From: Ureibacillus thermophilus
GTDB taxonomy: Bacteria > Bacillota > Bacilli > Bacillales_A > Planococcaceae
Direction: 5' to 3' (one strand)
Length of the DNA: 64,000 nt
Assembly (NCBI RefSeq): GCF_042657185.1
Contig: NZ_JBHSNN010000013.1
A program made the position numbers and the translations under genes. Positions 62,805-64,000 of this stretch are shown here, one piece after another. The notes below the pieces were generated by a model. The model had not been told where the DNA came from. It saw only the letters and a program-made list of their open reading frames with translations, and ran no database searches. The first letter of the stretch is position 1. The number at the start of each line of letters is the position of its first letter.

Positions 62805-63546
62805 ACGGATTGTCATTAAATTAGGCGGAAGCACATTAGAAGGCTTAAATAATGCCTTCTTTTCCAATTTTAAAACGCTCCAAGAGGAAGGATATGAAAT
62901 TATCATTACCCATGGTGGAGGGCCAGCCATTAATCAGAAGCTGGAAAAAAGAGGAATCGCTTCAAAAAAAATTAATGGCATCCGGGTAACGAATGAAGAG
63001 GCAATGGAAGTCGTTCAATCGACTTTAGTCGGCCTCGTTAATCCAAAACTCGTCAACGATTTAAATCGGGCAGGCATTCAAGCAATTGGCCTAAACGGAT
63101 TGGATATGAATTTGATTTTGTGCGAACTATTAGACTATGAAACTTATGGTTATGTTGGAGAAATTAAAAAAATCAATACGGCCATTATTGATGTTTTAAC
63201 GGCTCACAATATTGTACCGGTAATTAGTTGCATTGGTGTAACGGAAGAGGGCCAATCATTAAATATCAATGGCGATACAGTGGCCAGTGAAATTGCATTA
63301 GCTGTAGGTGCGGAACGCTTATTATTAGTAACGGATGTTTCTGGCATTCGCATTGGCGGCGAGTATCAAAAAGAAGCCACACCTGAACAAATCCATCGAT
63401 GGATTGAGGAAGGAGAAATTACAGGCGGGATGATTCCAAAAGTGGAAGGAGCCATCCGTGTTTTAAATGCAGGCATACCAAAAGTGAAAATTGTCGACGA
63501 TACGTTGACGGGAACGACTATAACAAGCAAGGAGTTAGTGAAATGA
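62767..63546 (+). CDS. argB: Acetylglutamate kinase
   Basis: The 259-residue kinase phosphorylates N-acetylglutamate. It has IKLGGSTLEG near 17-26, THGGGPAINQKL near 48-59, and NINGDTVASEIALAVGA near 160-176. It begins inside argJ with GGGGGTG nine bases before ATG 62767; ATG 62773 is an alternative. No ArgR-sensitive N-terminal helix typical of feedback-inhibited forms is evident. Its stop overlaps argD (ATGA). Confidence 0.94.
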   Translation: MTMSKSTQATAHKRIVIKLGGSTLEGLNNAFFSNFKTLQEEGYEIIITHGGGPAINQKLEKRGIASKKINGIRVTNEEAMEVVQSTLVGLVNPKLVNDLNRAGIQAIGLNGLDMNLILCELLDYETYGYVGEIKKINTAIIDVLTAHNIVPVISCIGVTEEGQSLNINGDTVASEIALAVGAERLLLVTDVSGIRIGGEYQKEATPEQIHRWIEEGEITGGMIPKVEGAIRVLNAGIPKVKIVDDTLTGTTITSKELVK

Positions 63547-64000
63547 GTGCGCTATTTAATACCTATGCAAGAAGACCAATCGCCCTTGTAGAAGGGAAAG
63601 GAACCATTGTGAAAGACCAAAATGGCAAAGAATATTTAGATTTTACGAGCGGCATTGCGGTTTTATCCTTAGGGCACGCTCATCCAGAACTAGTCAAAAC
63701 CATTCAAGAGCAAAGTGAAAAAATTTGGCATACGAGCAATCTTTACCAAGCTCCATGGCAAGAAAAACTAGCTGAGTCTTTCGTAAAAGATACGCATTTT
63801 TCTTATGCGTTTTTCTGCAATAGCGGGGCAGAAGCCAATGAAGCGGCTATTAAATTGGCTCGCAAACATACAGGGAAACATCATATCATCACTTTTAAAC
63901 AGTCTTTTCATGGCCGCACTTTTGGCTCCATGAGTGCGACAGGACAAGAAAAAATCCAAAAAGGCTTTGGCCCAATGGTGGAAAAATTCACTTATTTGCC
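63543..64000 (+). CDS. argD: Acetylornithine aminotransferase, N-terminal part (cut by window edge)
   Basis: From the ATG at 63543, overlapping the argB stop, the frame stays open to the window end (about 152 residues). It starts MSALFNTYARRPIALVEGKG and contains DFTSGIAVLSLGHAHPELV, FFCNSGAEANEAAIKLARK (PLP phosphate region) and FHGRTFGSMSATGQ. These are class III aminotransferase features of ArgD. The PLP lysine is beyond the edge. Confidence 0.95.
   Translation, partial: MSALFNTYARRPIALVEGKGTIVKDQNGKEYLDFTSGIAVLSLGHAHPELVKTIQEQSEKIWHTSNLYQAPWQEKLAESFVKDTHFSYAFFCNSGAEANEAAIKLARKHTGKHHIITFKQSFHGRTFGSMSATGQEKIQKGFGPMVEKFTYL

Noticed and set aside
1..64000. CRISPR arrays, prophage, toxin-antitoxin or defence genes
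   Set aside because: No regularly spaced repeats, phage structural genes, integrases or defence-type proteins were found. The window is mostly core chromosome.

Overview
The window is ordinary low-GC Gram-positive chromosome from the Bacillales. Gene content and order follow the Bacillus subtilis ytx/ytp/ytm region: men operon, pckA, metK, ytoA, ytpA, mnmM-mnmL, leuS, ytfP, murJ, ytzG, ytzE, pepV, trmB, ytnP, ytzB, ytoP, ytpQ, ytpR, sftA, murC, ytxG-ytxH, aroA, ccpA, acuCBA, acsA and argCJBD. Insertions, losses and an AT-rich codon style suggest a Planococcaceae-type genus such as Ureibacillus or Lysinibacillus. That genus-level guess is inference. There is no prophage, CRISPR array, rRNA or tRNA gene.

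Layout. 1-400 is the 3' end of an ISL3-type insertion sequence. 458-7929 holds a dipeptidase and the menaquinone genes menF-menD-menH-menB-menE, without menC. 8253-12047 holds an orphan zinc-binding lipoprotein behind a Zur-like operator, yidD with a coupled tiny membrane protein, dps, an unknown acidic protein, a Nudix hydrolase and a YtmA-type hydrolase. 12130-23447 runs from pckA through metK (SAM riboswitch), ytoA, a YtpA homologue lacking its serine nucleophile, an alanine/glycine symporter and the mnmM-mnmL tRNA modification pair to leuS (T-box). 23868-29103 is a sulfite reduction operon (SUMT, SirB, DUF2292 protein, CysJ, CysI) behind an unusual leader with two terminator-like hairpins. 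29224-37951 covers ytfP, an AsnO-type asparagine synthase, murJ, an RsuA-type pseudouridine synthase, ytzE, pepV and D-amino-acid transaminase. 38111-51074 covers a NERD-like protein, trmB, ytnP, ytzB, ytoP, a lipoprotein, ytpQ, ytpR, sftA, murC, ytxG and ytxH. 51317-64000 covers a large FtsA-like protein with a repeat-bearing C-terminus, aroA, ccpA, acuCBA/acsA and the start of the arginine operon, cut by the window edge inside argD.

Working together. Many genes serve central metabolism and the cell envelope: menaquinone, chorismate supply (AroA feeds MenF), acetate use (AcsA controlled by AcuA/AcuC, with CcpA nearby), gluconeogenesis (PckA), sulfur and SAM metabolism, arginine, and peptidoglycan precursors (MurC, MurJ, D-amino-acid transaminase). 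Cis-regulation is unusually readable: SAM-I riboswitch, Leu T-box, Zur-like palindrome, ARG-like box in the argC promoter, and many intrinsic terminators.

The least explained material is: (1) a dispersed ~220-340 bp repeat present in six full or partial copies, each full copy carrying a perfect bidirectional hairpin, mostly between convergent genes; (2) the FtsA-like ATPase with about five C-terminal beta-grasp-like units; (3) the leader of the sulfite operon; (4) the serine-less YtpA homologue.
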